Below are positions 31,401 through 44,800 of a DNA stretch of 64,000 nt, one piece after another. The notes beneath the pieces are model-generated. The model was not told where the DNA came from, ran no database searches, and saw nothing but the letters and a program-made list of their open reading frames with translations. Source of the stretch: Urophycis tenuis (Eukaryota > Chordata > Actinopteri > Gadiformes > Phycidae); contig JAXIVH010000018.1 of assembly GCA_036785325.1 (NCBI GenBank), positions 9,261,557-9,325,556 of the forward strand. The letters are read 5' to 3'. Both the position numbers and the translations under genes were made by a program. Numbering within the stretch: position 1 is the stretch's first letter; the number at the start of each line of letters is the position of its first letter.

Positions 31401-32029
31401 CAATCCTGGCTCAGTGATCGGGGTGGGGTCTGTTATGAATTTTTATTTATTTATTATTTTTTTTTTTTTTATGAAGCCCACACCGGGGGTGGCTAGAAAT
31501 TTCCAATCCTGGCTCAGTGATGGGGGTGGGGTCTGTTAGATTTTTTTTTTTTTTTTTTCTCATAAAGCCCACATCCGGGGTGGATAGAAATTTCAAATCC
31601 TGGCTCAGTGATGGGGGGGGGGGGTCTGTTATGATTTATTATTATTATTTTTTTTATAAAGCCCACACCCGGGGTGGCTAGAAATTTCCAATCCTGGCTC
31701 AGTAATGGGTGGGGGTCTGTTATGAATTTTTATTTTTTTATTTATTTATTTTTTTTATTTTATTATTTTTTTTATAAAGCCCACACCCGCGGTGGCTAGA
31801 AATTTCCAATCCTGCCTCAGTGATGGGGGGGGGGGGGTCTGTTGTGATTTATTTATTTTTTTTTTTTATAAAGCCCACCCCCGGGGTGGCCAGAAATGTC
31901 CAATCCTTGCTCTGTGATGTGGGGGGGTCTGTTGTGATTTTTTTTTATTTTATTTATTTTTATAAAGCCCACCCCCGGGGTGGCTAGAAATTTCCAATCC
32001 TGGCTCTGTGATGGGGGGTCTGTTATGAT

Positions 32030-32311
32030 TTATTATTTTTTTTTTTTTATCAAGCCCACACCCGGGGTGGCAAGACATTTCCAATCCTGGCTCAGTAATG
32101 GGAGGGGTCTCTTATGAATTTTTTTTTTTTTTTTTTTTTTATAAAGCCCACACCCGGGCTGGCTATAAATTTTCAATCCTGGCTCAGTAATGGGGGGGGG
32201 GGGGGTCTGTTATGAATTTTTATGTGTTATTTTTTTTTTATAAAGCCCACACCCCGGGTGGCTAGAAATTTCCAATCCTGGCTCAGTGATCGGGGTGGGG
32301 TCTGTTATGAA

Positions 32312-32343
<32 letters not shown>

Positions 32344-34614
32344 TAAAGCCCACACCGGGGGTGGCTAGAAATTTCCAATCCTGGCTCAGTGATGGGGGTG
32401 GGGGGGGGGGGGTCTTTCATGATTTTTTATTTATTTATTTTATTTTTATTTTTATAAAGCCCACACCCGGGTTGGCTAGAAATTTCCAATCCTGGCTGAG
32501 TAATGGGGGGGGGGGGGTCTCTTATGATTATTATTATTTTTATTTTTTTTTTTTATATAAAGCCCACACCTGGGGTGGCTAGAAATTTCCGATCCTGGCT
32601 CAGTAATGGGGGGGGGTCTGTTATGAATTTTTTTTTTTTTTTTTTTTTAATTTTTTTATTTTATTATTTTTTGTATAAAGCCCACACCCGGGGTGGCTAG
32701 AAAGTTCCAATCCTGGCTCAGTGATTGGGGGGGGGGGGGTCTGTTGTGATTTTTATTTTTTTTTTATTTTTTATAAAGCCCACACCCGGGGTGGCTAGAC
32801 ATTTCCAATCCTGGCTCAGTGATGGGGGTGGGGTCTGTTATGAATTTTTTATTTTTATTTTTTTTTTATAAAGCCCACACCCGGGGTGGCTAGAAATTTC
32901 CAATCCTGGCTCAGTGATGGGGGGGGGGGGGTCTGTTATGATTTTTTTTTTTTTTCATAAAGCCCACACCCGGGTGGCTAGAAATTTCAAATCCTGGCTC
33001 AGTGATGGGGGGGGGGGTCTGTTATGATTTTTTTTTCATTTTTATTTTTTTTTAGAAAGCCCACAACCGGGGTGGCTAGAAATTTCCAATCCTGGCTCAG
33101 TAATGGGGGGGGGGGGTCTGTTATGATTTTTTTTTTTTTATTTATTAAAAAAAAAAAAAAAATTCTAGCCCACACCAGGGGTGGCTAGAAATTTCCTATT
33201 CTTGCTCAGTAATGGGGGGGGGGGGTCTTTTATGAATTTTTATTTATTTATTATTTTTTTATTTTTATAAAGCCCACACCCGGGGTGGCTAAAAATTTCC
33301 AATCCTGGCTCAGTGATGGGGGTGGGGTCTGTTATGATTTTTTTTTTTTTTTTTTTTTATAAAGCCCACACCCGGGGTGGCTAGAAATTTCCAATCCTGG
33401 CTCAGTGATGGGGGGGGGGGGGTCTGTTATGATTTTTTTTTTTTTTCATAAAGCCCACACCCGGGTGGCTAGAAATTTCAAATCCTGGCTCAGTGATGGG
33501 GGGGGGGGTCTGTTATGATTTTTTTTTCATTTTTATTTTTTTTTTAGAAAGCCCACAACCGGGGTGGCTAGAAATTTCCAATCCTGGCTCAGTAATGGGG
33601 GGGGGGGTCTGTTATGATTTTTTTTATTTTATTTATTAAAAAAAAAAAAAAAAATTCTAGCCCACACCAGGGGTGGCTAGAAATTTCCTATTCTTGCTCA
33701 GTAATGGGGGGGGGGGTCTTTTATGAATTTTTATTTATTTATTATTTTTTTATTTTTATAAAGCCCACACCCGGGGTGGCTAAAAATTTCCAATCCTGGC
33801 TCAGTGATGGGGGTGGGGTCTGTTATGATTTTTTTTTTTTTTTTTTTTTATAAAGCCCACACCCGGGGTGGCTAGAAATTTCCAATCCTGGCTCAGTGAT
33901 GGGGGGGGGGGGGGTCTGTTGTGATTTTTTTTTATTTGATTTTTTTTTATAAAGCCCACCCCCGGGGTGGCTAGAAATTTCCAATCCTGGCTCTGTTATG
34001 GGGGGGGGTCTGTTATGATTTTTTTATTTTTTTTTTTAAATATTATTATTATTTTTTTTATAAAGCCCACACCCGGGGTGGCTAGAAATTTCCAATCCTG
34101 CCTCAGTGATGGCGGGGGGGGGTCTGTTGTGATTTTTATTTTTAAATTTTTTTTATAAAGCCCACACCCGGGGTGGCTAGAAATGTCCAATCCTGGCTCT
34201 GTGATGGGGGGGGGGGGGGGGGGGGGGGGTCTGTTATGATTTTTTATTATTTTATTTTTTTTATCAAGCCCACACCCGGGGTGGCTAGACATTTCCAATC
34301 CTGGCTCTGTGATGGGGGGTCTGTTATGATTTATTTATTTTTTTTTTTTATCAAGCCCACACCCGGGGTGGCAAGACATTTCCAATCCTGGCTCAGTAAT
34401 GGGAGGGGTCTCTTATGAATTTTTTTTTTTTTTTTTTTTTTTATAAAGCCCACACCCGGGCTGGCTATAAATTTTCAATCCTGGCTCAGTAATGGGGGGG
34501 GGGGGGGGTCTGTTATGAATTTTTATGTGTTATTTTTTTTTTATAAAGCCCACACCCCGGGTGGCTAGAAATTTCCAATCCTGGCTCAGTGATCGGGGTG
34601 GGGTCTGTTATGAA

Positions 34615-34646
<32 letters not shown>

Positions 34647-36630
34647 TAAAGCCCACACCGGGGGTGGCTAGAAATTTCCAATCCTGGCTCAGTGATGGGG
34701 GTGGGGGGGGGGGGTCTTTCATGATTTTTTATTTATTTATTTTATTTTTATTTTTATAAAGCCCACACCCGGGTTGGCTAGAAATTTCAAATCCTGGCTG
34801 AGTAATGGGGGGGGGGGGGTCTCTTATGATTATTATTATTTTTTTTTTATTTTTTTATATAAAGCCCACACCTGGGGTGGCTAGAAATTTCCGATCCTGG
34901 CTCAGTAATGGGGGGGGGTCTGTTATGAATTTTTTTTTTTTTTTTTTTTTTAATTTTTTTATTTTATTATTTTTTGTATAAAGCCCACACCCGGGGTGGC
35001 TAGAAAGTTCCAATCCTGGCTAAGTGATTGGGGGGGGGGGGTCTGTTGTGATTTTTATTTTTTTTTTATTTTTTATAAAGCCCACACCCGGGGTGGCTAG
35101 ACATTTCCAATCCTGGCTCAGTGATGGGGGTGGGGTCTGTTATGAATTTTTTATTTTTATTTTTTTTTTATAAAGCCCACACCCGGGGTGGCTAGAAATT
35201 TCCAATCCTGGCTCAGTGATGGGGGGGGGGGGGTCTGTTATGATTTTTTTTTTTTTTCATAAAGCCCACACCCGGGTGGCTAGAAATTTCAAATCCTGGC
35301 TCAGTGATGGGGGGGGGGGTCTGTTATGATTTTTTTTTCATTTTTATTTTTTTTTTAGAAAGCCCACAACCGGGGTGGCTAGAAATTTCCAATCCTGGCT
35401 CAGTAATGGGGGGGGGGGGTCTGTTATGATTTTTTTTTTTTTATTTATTAAAAAAAAAAAAAAAATTCTAGCCCACACCAGGGGTGGCTAGAAATTTCCT
35501 ATTCTTGCTCAGTAATGGGGGGGGGGGGTCTTTTATGAATTTTTATTTATTTATTATTTTTTTATTTTTATAAAGCCCACACCCGGGGTGGCTAAAAATT
35601 TCCAATCCTGGCTCAGTGATGGGGGTGGGGTCTGTTATGATTTTTTTTTTTTTTTTTTTTTATAAAGCCCACACCCGGGGTGGCTAGAAATTTCCAATCC
35701 TGGCTCAGTGATGGGGGGGGGGGGGGTCTGTTATGATTTTTTTTTTTTTTCATAAAGCCCACACCCGGGTGGCTAGAAATTTCAAATCCTGGCTCAGTGA
35801 TGGGGGGGGGGGTCTGTTATGATTTTTTTTTCATTTTTATTTTTTTTTTAGAAAGCCCACAACCGGGGTGGCTAGAAATTTCCAATCCTGGCTCATTAAT
35901 GGGGGGGGGGGGTCTGTTATGATTTTTTTTATTTTATTTATTAAAAAAAAAAAAAAAAATTCTAGCCCACACCAGGGGTGGCTAGAAATTTCCTATTCTT
36001 GCTCAGTAATGGGGGGGGGGGTCTTTTATGAATTTTTATTTATTTATTATTTTTTTATTTTTATAAAGCCCACACCCGGGGTGGCTAAAAATTTCCAATC
36101 CTGGCTCAGTGATGGGGGTGGGGTCTGTTATGATTTTTTTTTTTTTTTTTTTTTATAAAGCCCACACCCGGGGTGGCTAGAAATTTCCAATCCTGGCTCA
36201 GTGATGGGGGGGGGGGGGGTCTGTTGTGATTTTTTTTTATTTGATTTTTTTTTATAAAGCCCACCCCCGGGGTGGCTAGAAATTTCCAATCCTGGCTCTG
36301 TTATGGGGGGGGGTCTGTTATGATTTTTTTATTTTTTTTTTAAATATTATTATTATTTTTTTTATAAAGCCCACACCCGGGGTGGCTAGAAATTTCCAAT
36401 CCTGCCTCAGTGATGGCGGGGGGGGGTCTGTTGTGATTTTTATTTTCAAATTTTTTTTATAAAGCCCACACCCGGGGTGGCTAGAAATGTCCAATCCTGG
36501 CTCTGTGATGGGGGGGGGGGGGGGGGGGGGGGTCTGTTATGATTTTTTATTATTTTATTTTTTTTATCAAGCCCACACCCGGGGTGGCTAGACATTTCCA
36601 ATCCTGGCTCAGTAATGGGGGGGGGGGTCT
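32030..36630 (+). repeat. 2.3-kb tandem higher-order duplication
   Basis: 32030-34330 and 34331-36630 are adjacent copies. Matching landmarks are 2.28-2.31 kb apart: GGGAGGGGTCTC (32100/34392), TATGTGTTAT (32221/34526), the A-tract-TTCTAGCCC junctions (33161/35466 and 33653/35958) and the AAATATTATTATTATT tract (34037/36343). The copies differ mostly in G- and T-run length, so the event is recent. Confidence 0.75.
33141..33178. repeat. A-tract in place of T-tract (junction type 1)
   Basis: TTTATTA is followed by about 17 A and then TTCTAGCCCACACCAGG, so the homopolymer switches strand within the monomer and the normal ATAAAGCCC becomes ATTCTAGCCC. The same junction recurs near 33636, 35448, 35942, 56868 and 57996, evidently spread with the higher-order repeats. 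Confidence 0.85.
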
Positions 36631-38805
36631 GTTATGAATTTGTTTTTTTTATTATTTTTTTATAAAGCCCACCCTCGGGTTGGCTAGAAATTTCCAATCC
36701 TGGCTCAGTGATGGGGGGGGGGGGGGGGGGGGGGGGTCTGTTGTGATTTTTTTTTTTTTTTTTTTTTTTTATAAAGCCCACCCCCGGGGTGGCTAGAAAT
36801 TTCCAATCCTGACCCTGTGATGGGGGTGGGGTCTGTTATGATTTTTTTTATTTTTTATATTTGTTTATAAAGCCCACACCCGGGGTGGCTAGAAATTTCC
36901 GATCCTGGCTCAGTGATGGGGGTTGGGTCTGTTATGATTTTTTTTTTTTTTTTTTTTTTTTATAAAGCCCACACCCGAGGTGGCTAGAAATTTCCAATCC
37001 TGGCTCAGTGATGGGGGGGGGGCGTCTGTTATGATTTTTTTTTTTTTTTTTTTATAAAGCCCACACCCGGGTGGCTAGAAATTTCCAATCCTGGCTCAGT
37101 GATGGGGGTGGGGTCTGTTATGATTTTTTTTTTTTTTTTTTTATAAAGCCCACACCCGGGGTGGCTAGAAATTTCCAATCCTGGCTCAGTGATGGGTGGG
37201 GGTCTATTATGATTTTTTTATTTATTTTTTTTAATAATTTTTTTTTTTTTTTTATAAAGCCCACACCCGGGGTGGCTAGAAATTTCCAATCCTGGCTCAG
37301 TGATGGGGTGGGGTCTGTTATGATTTTTTTTTTTTTTTTTTTTATAAAGCCCACACCCGGGGTGGCTAGAAATTTCCAATCCTGGCTCAGTGATGGGTGG
37401 GGGTCTGTTATGATTTTTAAAAAAAATTTTTTAAATAATTTTTTTTTTTTTTTTTTTATAAAGCCCACACCCGTGGTGGCTAGAAAGTTCCAATCCTGGC
37501 TCTGTGATGGGGGCGGGGTCTGTTATGATTTTTATTTTTTTTTATTTTTTTTTATAAAGCCCACACCCGGGGTGGCTAGAAATTTCCTATCCTGGCTCAG
37601 TGATGGGGGTTGGGTCTGTTATGATTTTTTATTTTTATTTTTTTTTTATAAAGCCCAGACTCGGGGTGGCTAGAAATTTCCAATCCTGGCTCAGTGATGG
37701 GGGGGGGGTCTGTTATGATTTTTTTTTTTTTTTTTTTTATAAAGCCCACACCCGGGGTAGCTAGAAATTTCCAATCCTGGCTCAGTGATGGGGGGGGTCT
37801 GTTATGATTTTTTTTTTTTTTTTTTTAATAATTTTTTTTTTTTTTTTATAAAGCCCACACCCGGGGTGGCTAGAAATTTCCAATCCTGGCTCTGTGATGG
37901 GGGGGGGGGGTCTGTTATGATTTTTTATTATTATTATTTTTTTTTATAAAGCCCACACCCGGGGTGGCTATAAATTTCCAATCCTGCCTCAGTGATGGGG
38001 GGGGGGGGGTCTGTAGTGATTTTTTTTTTATTTTTTTTTTTTATAAAGCCCACCCCCGGGGTGGCTAGAAATGTCCAATCCTGGCTCTGTGATGGGGGGG
38101 GGGGTCTGTTATGATTTTTTATTATTATTTTTTTTTTATCAAGCCCACACCCGGGGTGGCTAGTCATTTCCAATCCTGGCTCAGTAATGGGGGGGGTCTG
38201 TTATGAATTTGTTTTTTTTATTATTTTTTTATAAAGCCCACACCCGGGGTGGCTAGAAATTTCCTATCCTGGCTCAGTGATGGGGGTTGGGTCTGTTATG
38301 ATTTTTTATTTTTATTTTTTTTTTATAAAGCCCACACTCGGGGTGGCTAGAAATTTCCAATCCTGGCTCAGTGATGGGGGGGGGGGGGTCTGTTATGATT
38401 TTTTTTTTTTTTTTTTTATAAAGCCCACACCCGGGGTAGCTAGAAATTTCCAATCCTGGCTCAGTGATGGGGGGGGGGTCTGTTATGATTTTTTTTTTTT
38501 TTTTTTTTAATAATTTTATTATTTTTTTTATAAAGCCCACACCCGGGGTGGCTAGAAATTTCCAATCCTGGCTCTGTGATGGGGGGGGGGGGCGGGGGGG
38601 GGTCTGTTATGATTTTTTATTCTTATTTTTTTTTTATCAAGCCCACACCCGGGGTGGCTAGTCATTTCCAATCCTGGCTCAGTAATGGGGGGGGTCTGTT
38701 ATGAATTTGTTTTTTTAATTATTTTTTTATAAAGCCCACACCCGGGGGGCTAGAAATTTTGATTCCTGGCTCAGTGATGGGGGTGGGGGGGGGGTCTGTT
38801 ATGAT

Positions 38806-38828
38806 TAAAAAAAAAAAAAAAAATTATA
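38806..38828. repeat. A-tract in place of T-tract (junction type 2)
   Basis: TATGATTAAAA... runs for about 17 A then TTATAAAGCCC; a related junction is at 40284-40307 (GATTT, A15, TTTAATAAGCCC). The flanks differ from junction type 1, so this is probably an independent strand switch. Confidence 0.8.
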
Positions 38829-41800
38829 AAGCCCACACCCGGGGTGGCTAGAAAGTTCCAATCCTGGCACAGTGATGGGGGGGTCTGTTGTGATTTTTTT
38901 TTTTTTTTTTTTTTTTTATAAAGCCCACCCCCGGGGTGGCTAGAAATTTCCAATCCTGGCTCAGTGATGGGGGTGGGGGGGGTCTGTTATGATTTTTATT
39001 TTTTTTTATTTTTATAAAGCCCACACCAGAGGTGGCTAGAAATTTCCAATCCTGGCTCAGTGATGGGGGGGGGTCTGTTATGATTTTTTAAATTTTTTTT
39101 TTAAATAATTTTTTTTATTTTTTTTTATAAAGCCCACACCCGGGGGGCTAGAAATTTTGATTCCTGGCTCAGTGATGGGGGTGGGGGGGGGTCTGTTATG
39201 ATTTTTTATTTTTTTATTTTTATAAAGCCCACACCCGGGGTGGCTAGAAAGTTCCAATCCTGGCTCAGTGATGGGGGGGGGGGGGGGTCTGCTGTGATTT
39301 TTTTTTATTTTTTTTTTTTATAAAGCCCACCCCCGGGGTGGCTAGAAATGTCCAATCCTGGCTCTGTGATGGGGGGGGGGGTCTGTTATGATTTTTTATT
39401 ATTATTTTTTTTTTATCAAGCCCACACCCGGGGTGGCTAGTCATTTCCAATCCTGGCTCAGTAATGGGGGGGGTCTGTTATGAATTTGTTTTTTTTATTA
39501 TTTTTTTATAAAGCCCACACCCGGGGTGGCTAGAAATTTCCAATCCTGGCTCTGTGATGGGGGCGGGGTCTGTTATGATTTTTAATTTTTTTATTTTTTT
39601 TTTATAAAGCCCACACCCGGGGTGGCTAGAAATTTCCTATCCTGGCTCAGTGATCGGGGTTGGGTCTGTTATGATTTTTTATTTTTATTTTTTTTTATAA
39701 AGCCCACACTCGGGGTGGCTAGAAATTTCCAATCCTGGCTCAGTGATGGGGGGGGGGGTCTGTTATGATTTTTTTTTTTTTTTTTTTATAAAGCCCACAC
39801 CCGGGGTGGCTAGAAATTTCCAATCCTGGCTCAGTGATGGGGGGGGTCTGTTATGATTTTTTTTTTTTTTTTTTTAAATAATTTTATTATTTTTTTTATA
39901 AAGCCCACACCCGGGGTGGCTAGAAATTTCCAATCCTGGCTCTGTGATGGGGGGGGGGGGGGGGCGGGGTGGTCTGTTATGATTTTTTATTATTATTTTT
40001 TTTTTATCAAGCCCACACCCGGGGTGGCTAGTCATTTCCAATCCTGGCTCTGTGATGGGGGGGGGGGGGGGGGGCGGGGGGGTCTGTTATGATTTTTTAT
40101 TATTATTATTTTTTTATCAAGCCCACACCCGGGGTGGCTAGTCATTTCCAATCCTGGCTCAGTAATGGGGGGGGTCTGTTATGAATTTGTTTTTTTAATT
40201 ATTTTTTTATAAAGCCCACACCCGGGGGGCTAGAAATTTTGATTCCTGGCTCAGTGATGGGGGTGGGGGGGGGGTCTGTTATGATTTAAAAAAAAAAAAA
40301 AATTTAATAAGCCCACACCCGGGGTGGCTAGAAATTTCCAATCCTGGCTCTGTGATGGGGGGGGGGGGGCGGGGGTTGGGTCTGTTATGATTTTTGTATT
40401 ATTTTTTTTTTTTATAAAGCCCACACCCGGGGTGGCTAGAAATTTCCAATCCTGGCTCAGTGATGGGGGGGGGGGGGGGGGGGTCTGTTATGATTTTTTT
40501 TTTTTTTTTTTTTATAAAGCCCACAACCGGGTGGCTAGAAATTTCCAATCCTGGCTCAGTGATGGGGGTGGGGTCTGTTATGATTTTTGTAATTTTTTTT
40601 TAAAATAATTTTATTATTTTTTTTATAAAGCCCACACCCGGGGTGGCTAGAAATTTCAAATCCTGGCTCAGTGATGGGGGTTGGGTCTGTTATGATTTTT
40701 TTTTTATTTTTTTTTTTTATAAAGCCCACACCCGGGGTGGCTAGAAATTTCCAATCCTGACTCTGTGATGGGGGTGGGGTCTGTTATGATTTTTTATTTT
40801 TTTATATTTGTTTATAAAGCCCACACCCGGGGTGGCTAGAAATTTCTGATCCTGGCTCAGTGATGGGGGTTGGGTCTGTTATGATTTTTTTTTTTTTTTT
40901 TTTTTTTTATAAAGCCCACACCCGGGGTGGCTAGAAATTTCCAATCCTGGCTCAGTGATGGGGGGGGGGGTCTGTTATGATTTATTTATTTTTTTTTATA
41001 AAGCCCACCCCCGGGGTGGCTAGAAATTTCCAATCCTGGCTCAGTGATGGGGGTGGGGGGGGGTCTGTTATGATTTTTTTTTATTTTATTTTTTATTTTT
41101 TATAAAGCCCACCCCCGGGGTGGCTAGACATTTCCAATCCTGGCTCAGTAATGGGGGGGGGGGGGGGTCTGTTATGAATTTGTTTTTTTAATTATTTTTT
41201 TATAAAGCCCACCCCCGGGGTGGCTAGAAATTTCCAATCCTGGCTCAGTGATGGGGGGGGGGGGGGGTCTGTTGTGATTTTATTTATTTTTTATTTTTTC
41301 ATAAAGCCCACACCCGGGGTGGCTAGAAATTTCCAATCCTGACTCTGTGATGGGGGTGGGGTCTGTTATGATTTTGTATTTTTTTATTTTTTTTATAAAG
41401 CCCACACCCGGGGTGGCTAGAAATTTCCAATCCTGGCTCAGTGATGGGGTTGGGGTGTGTTATGATTTTTTTTTTTTTTTTTTTATAAAGCCCACACCCG
41501 GGGTGGCTAGAAATTTCCAATCCTGATTCAGTGATGGTGGGGGATTTGTTATGATTTTTTTTTTTTTTTTTTTTTATAAAGCCCTCAACCGGGTTGGCTA
41601 GAAATTTCCAATCCTGTCTCAGTGATGGGGGGGGGGGGGGGGGGTCTGTTGTGATTTTTTTTTTTTGTTATTTTTTTTATAAAGCCCGAACCCGGGATGG
41701 CTAGAAATGTCCAATCCTGGCTCAGTGATGGGGGTGGGGTCTGTTATGATTTTTTTTTTTTTTTTTTTTTATAAAGCCCACACCCGGGGTGGCTAGAAAT

Positions 41801-44800
41801 TTCCAATCCTGGCTCAGTAATGGGTGGGGGTCTGTTATGAATTTTTATTTTTTTATTTTTATTTATTTTTATTATTATTTTTTTTTTTATAAAGCCCACA
41901 CCCGGGGGTGGCTAGAAATTTCCAATACTTGCTCAGTAATGGGGGGGGTCTTTTATGATTTTTTTTTTATTTATCTTTTTTTTTTTTTATGAAGCCCACA
42001 CCCGGGGTGGCTAGAAATGTCCAATCCTGGCTCAGTGATGGGGGGGGGGGGGGTCTGTTATGATTTTTTTTTTTATTTTTTTTTTTTTATAGAGCCCACA
42101 CCCGGGGTGGCTAGAAGTTTCCAATCCTGTCTCAGTAATGGGTGGGGGTCTGTTAAGAATTTTTATTTTTTTATTTTTTATTTTTTTTAATTATTATTTT
42201 TTTTTTTATAAAGCCCACCCCTGGGGTGGCTAGAAATTCCCAATCCTGGCTCAGTAATGGGGGGGGTCTGTTATTTTTTTATTATTTATTTCTTTTTATA
42301 AAGCCCACACCCGGGGTGGCTAGAAATTTCCAATCCTGGCTCAATGATGGGGGGGGCGGGGTCTTTTATGATATTTTTATTTAATTTTTTTTTATAAAGC
42401 CCAAACCCGGGGTGGCTAGAAATTTCCAATCCTGGCTCAGTAATGGGGGGGGTCTTTTATGAATTTTTATTAATTTATTTATTTTATTTTTTTTATACAG
42501 CCCACACCCAGGGTGGCTAACAATTTCCAATCCTGGCTCAGTAATGGGGGGGGGGGCTGTAATGATTTTTTTTTTCTTTTTTTCTTTTTTTTTTTATTTT
42601 ATTATTTTTTTTTATAAAGGCCACTCCCGGGTTGGCTAGAAATTTCCAATCCTGGCTCAGTGATGGGGGTGGGGTCTGTTATGACTTTTTTTTTTTTTTT
42701 TTTTTATAAAGCCCACACCCGGGGTGGATAGAAATTTCAAATCCTGGCTCAGTGATGGGGGGGGGGGGGGGTCTGTTATGATTTATTATTATTATTTTTT
42801 TTATAAAGCCCACACCCGGGGTGGCTAGAAATTTCCAATCCTGGCTCAGTAATGGGTGGGGGTCTGTGATGAATTTTTATTTTTTTATTTAGCCCACATC
42901 CGGGTTGGCTAGAAATTTCCAATCCTGGCTCAGTAATGGGGGGGGGGGGTCTGTTATGAATTTTTATTTTTTTATTTTTTATTTTTTTATAATTTTATTT
43001 ATTTTTTTATAAAGCCCACACCCGGGGTGGCCAGAAATTTCCAATCCTGGCTCTGTGATGGGGGGGAGGTCTGTTGTGATTTTTTTTTATTTTATTTTTT
43101 TTTTATAAAGCGCACCCCCGGGGTGGCTAGAAATTTCCAATCCTAGCTCTGTGATGGGGGGTCTGTTATGATTATTATTATTTTTCTATAAAGCCCACCC
43201 CTTGGGTGGCTAGAAATTTCCAATCCTGGCTCTGTGATGGGGGGGTCTGTTATGATTTTTTTTATTTATTTTTTTTATTATTAAGCCCACACCCGGGGTG
43301 GCTAGACATTTCCAATCCTGGCTCAGTAATGGGGGGGGGGGTCTGTTATTATTATTATTATTATTATTTTTTTTTTTATAAAGCCCACACCCGGGGTGGC
43401 TAGAAATTTCCAATCCTGGCTCAGCAATTGGGGGGGGGGGTGGGTCTGTTATGATTTTTGTAATTTTTTTTTTAATTTATTTATTTATTTATTTTTGTTT
43501 TATAAAGCCCACACCCGGGGTGGCTAGAAATTTCCAATCCTGGCTCAGTGATGGGGGTGGGGTCTGTTATGACTTTTTTTTTTTTTTTTTTTTATAAAGC
43601 CCACACCCGGGGTGGATAGAAATTTCAAATCCTGGCTCAGTGATGGGGGGGGGGGGGGGGGTCTGTTATGATTTATTATTATTATTTTTTTTATAAACCA
43701 CACCCGGGGTGGCTAGAAATTTCCAATCCTGGCTCAGTGATGGGGGTGGGGTCTGTTATGATTTTTTTTTTTTTTTTATTAATCCCACATCCGGGTTGGC
43801 TAGAAATTTCCAATCCTGGCTCAGTTATTTGGGGGGGGGTCTGTTATGAATTTTTATTTTTATTTTTTTAATTTTTTTATAATTTTATTTATTTTTTTAT
43901 AAAGCCCACACCCGGGGTGGCTAGAAATTTCCAATCCTGGCTCAGTGATGGGGGGGGGTCTGTTATGATTTTTTTTTTTTTTTTTTTAATATATATATTT
44001 TTTTTTTAATAAAGCCCACACCAGGGGTGGCTAGAAATGTCCAATCCTGGCTCTGTGATGGGGGGGGGGGGGGGGGGTTCTGTTATGATTTTTTTATTAT
44101 TATTTTTTTTTTATCAAGCCCACACCTGGGGTGGCTAGTCATTTCCAATCCTGGCTCAGTAATGGGGGGGGTCTGTTATGAATTTGTTTTTTTTATTATT
44201 TTTTTATAAAGCCCACACCCGGGGGGCTAGAAATTTTGATTCCTGGCTCAGTGATGGGGGTGGGGGGGGGGTCTGTTATGATTTTTTATTTTTTTTATTT
44301 TTATAAAGCCCACACCCGGGGTGGCTAGAAAGTTCCAATCCTGGCTCAATGATGGGGGGGTCTGTTGTGATTTTTTTTTAATTTTTTTTTTTTATAAAGC
44401 CCACACCTGGGGTGGCTAGAAATTGCCAATCCTGGCTGAGTAATTGGGGGGGGGGGGTCTGTTATGATTATTATTATTATTATTTTTTTTTTTATAAAGC
44501 CCACACCTGGGGTGGCTAGAAATTGCCAATTCCTGCTCAGTAATGGGGGGGGGGTCTGTTATGAATTTTTATTTTTTTATTTTTTATTTATTTGTATTTT
44601 TTTTATTTTTTTATACAGCCCACACCCGTGGTGGCTAGAAATGTCCAATCCTGGCTCAGTAATGGGGGGGGGGGGGTCTGTTATGATTTTATTTTTTTTA
44701 TTTTTTTATCAAGCCCACACCCGGGGTGGCTAGACATTACCAATCCTGGCTAAGTAATGGGAAGAGTCTGTTATTAATTTTTTTTTTAATTATTATTATT

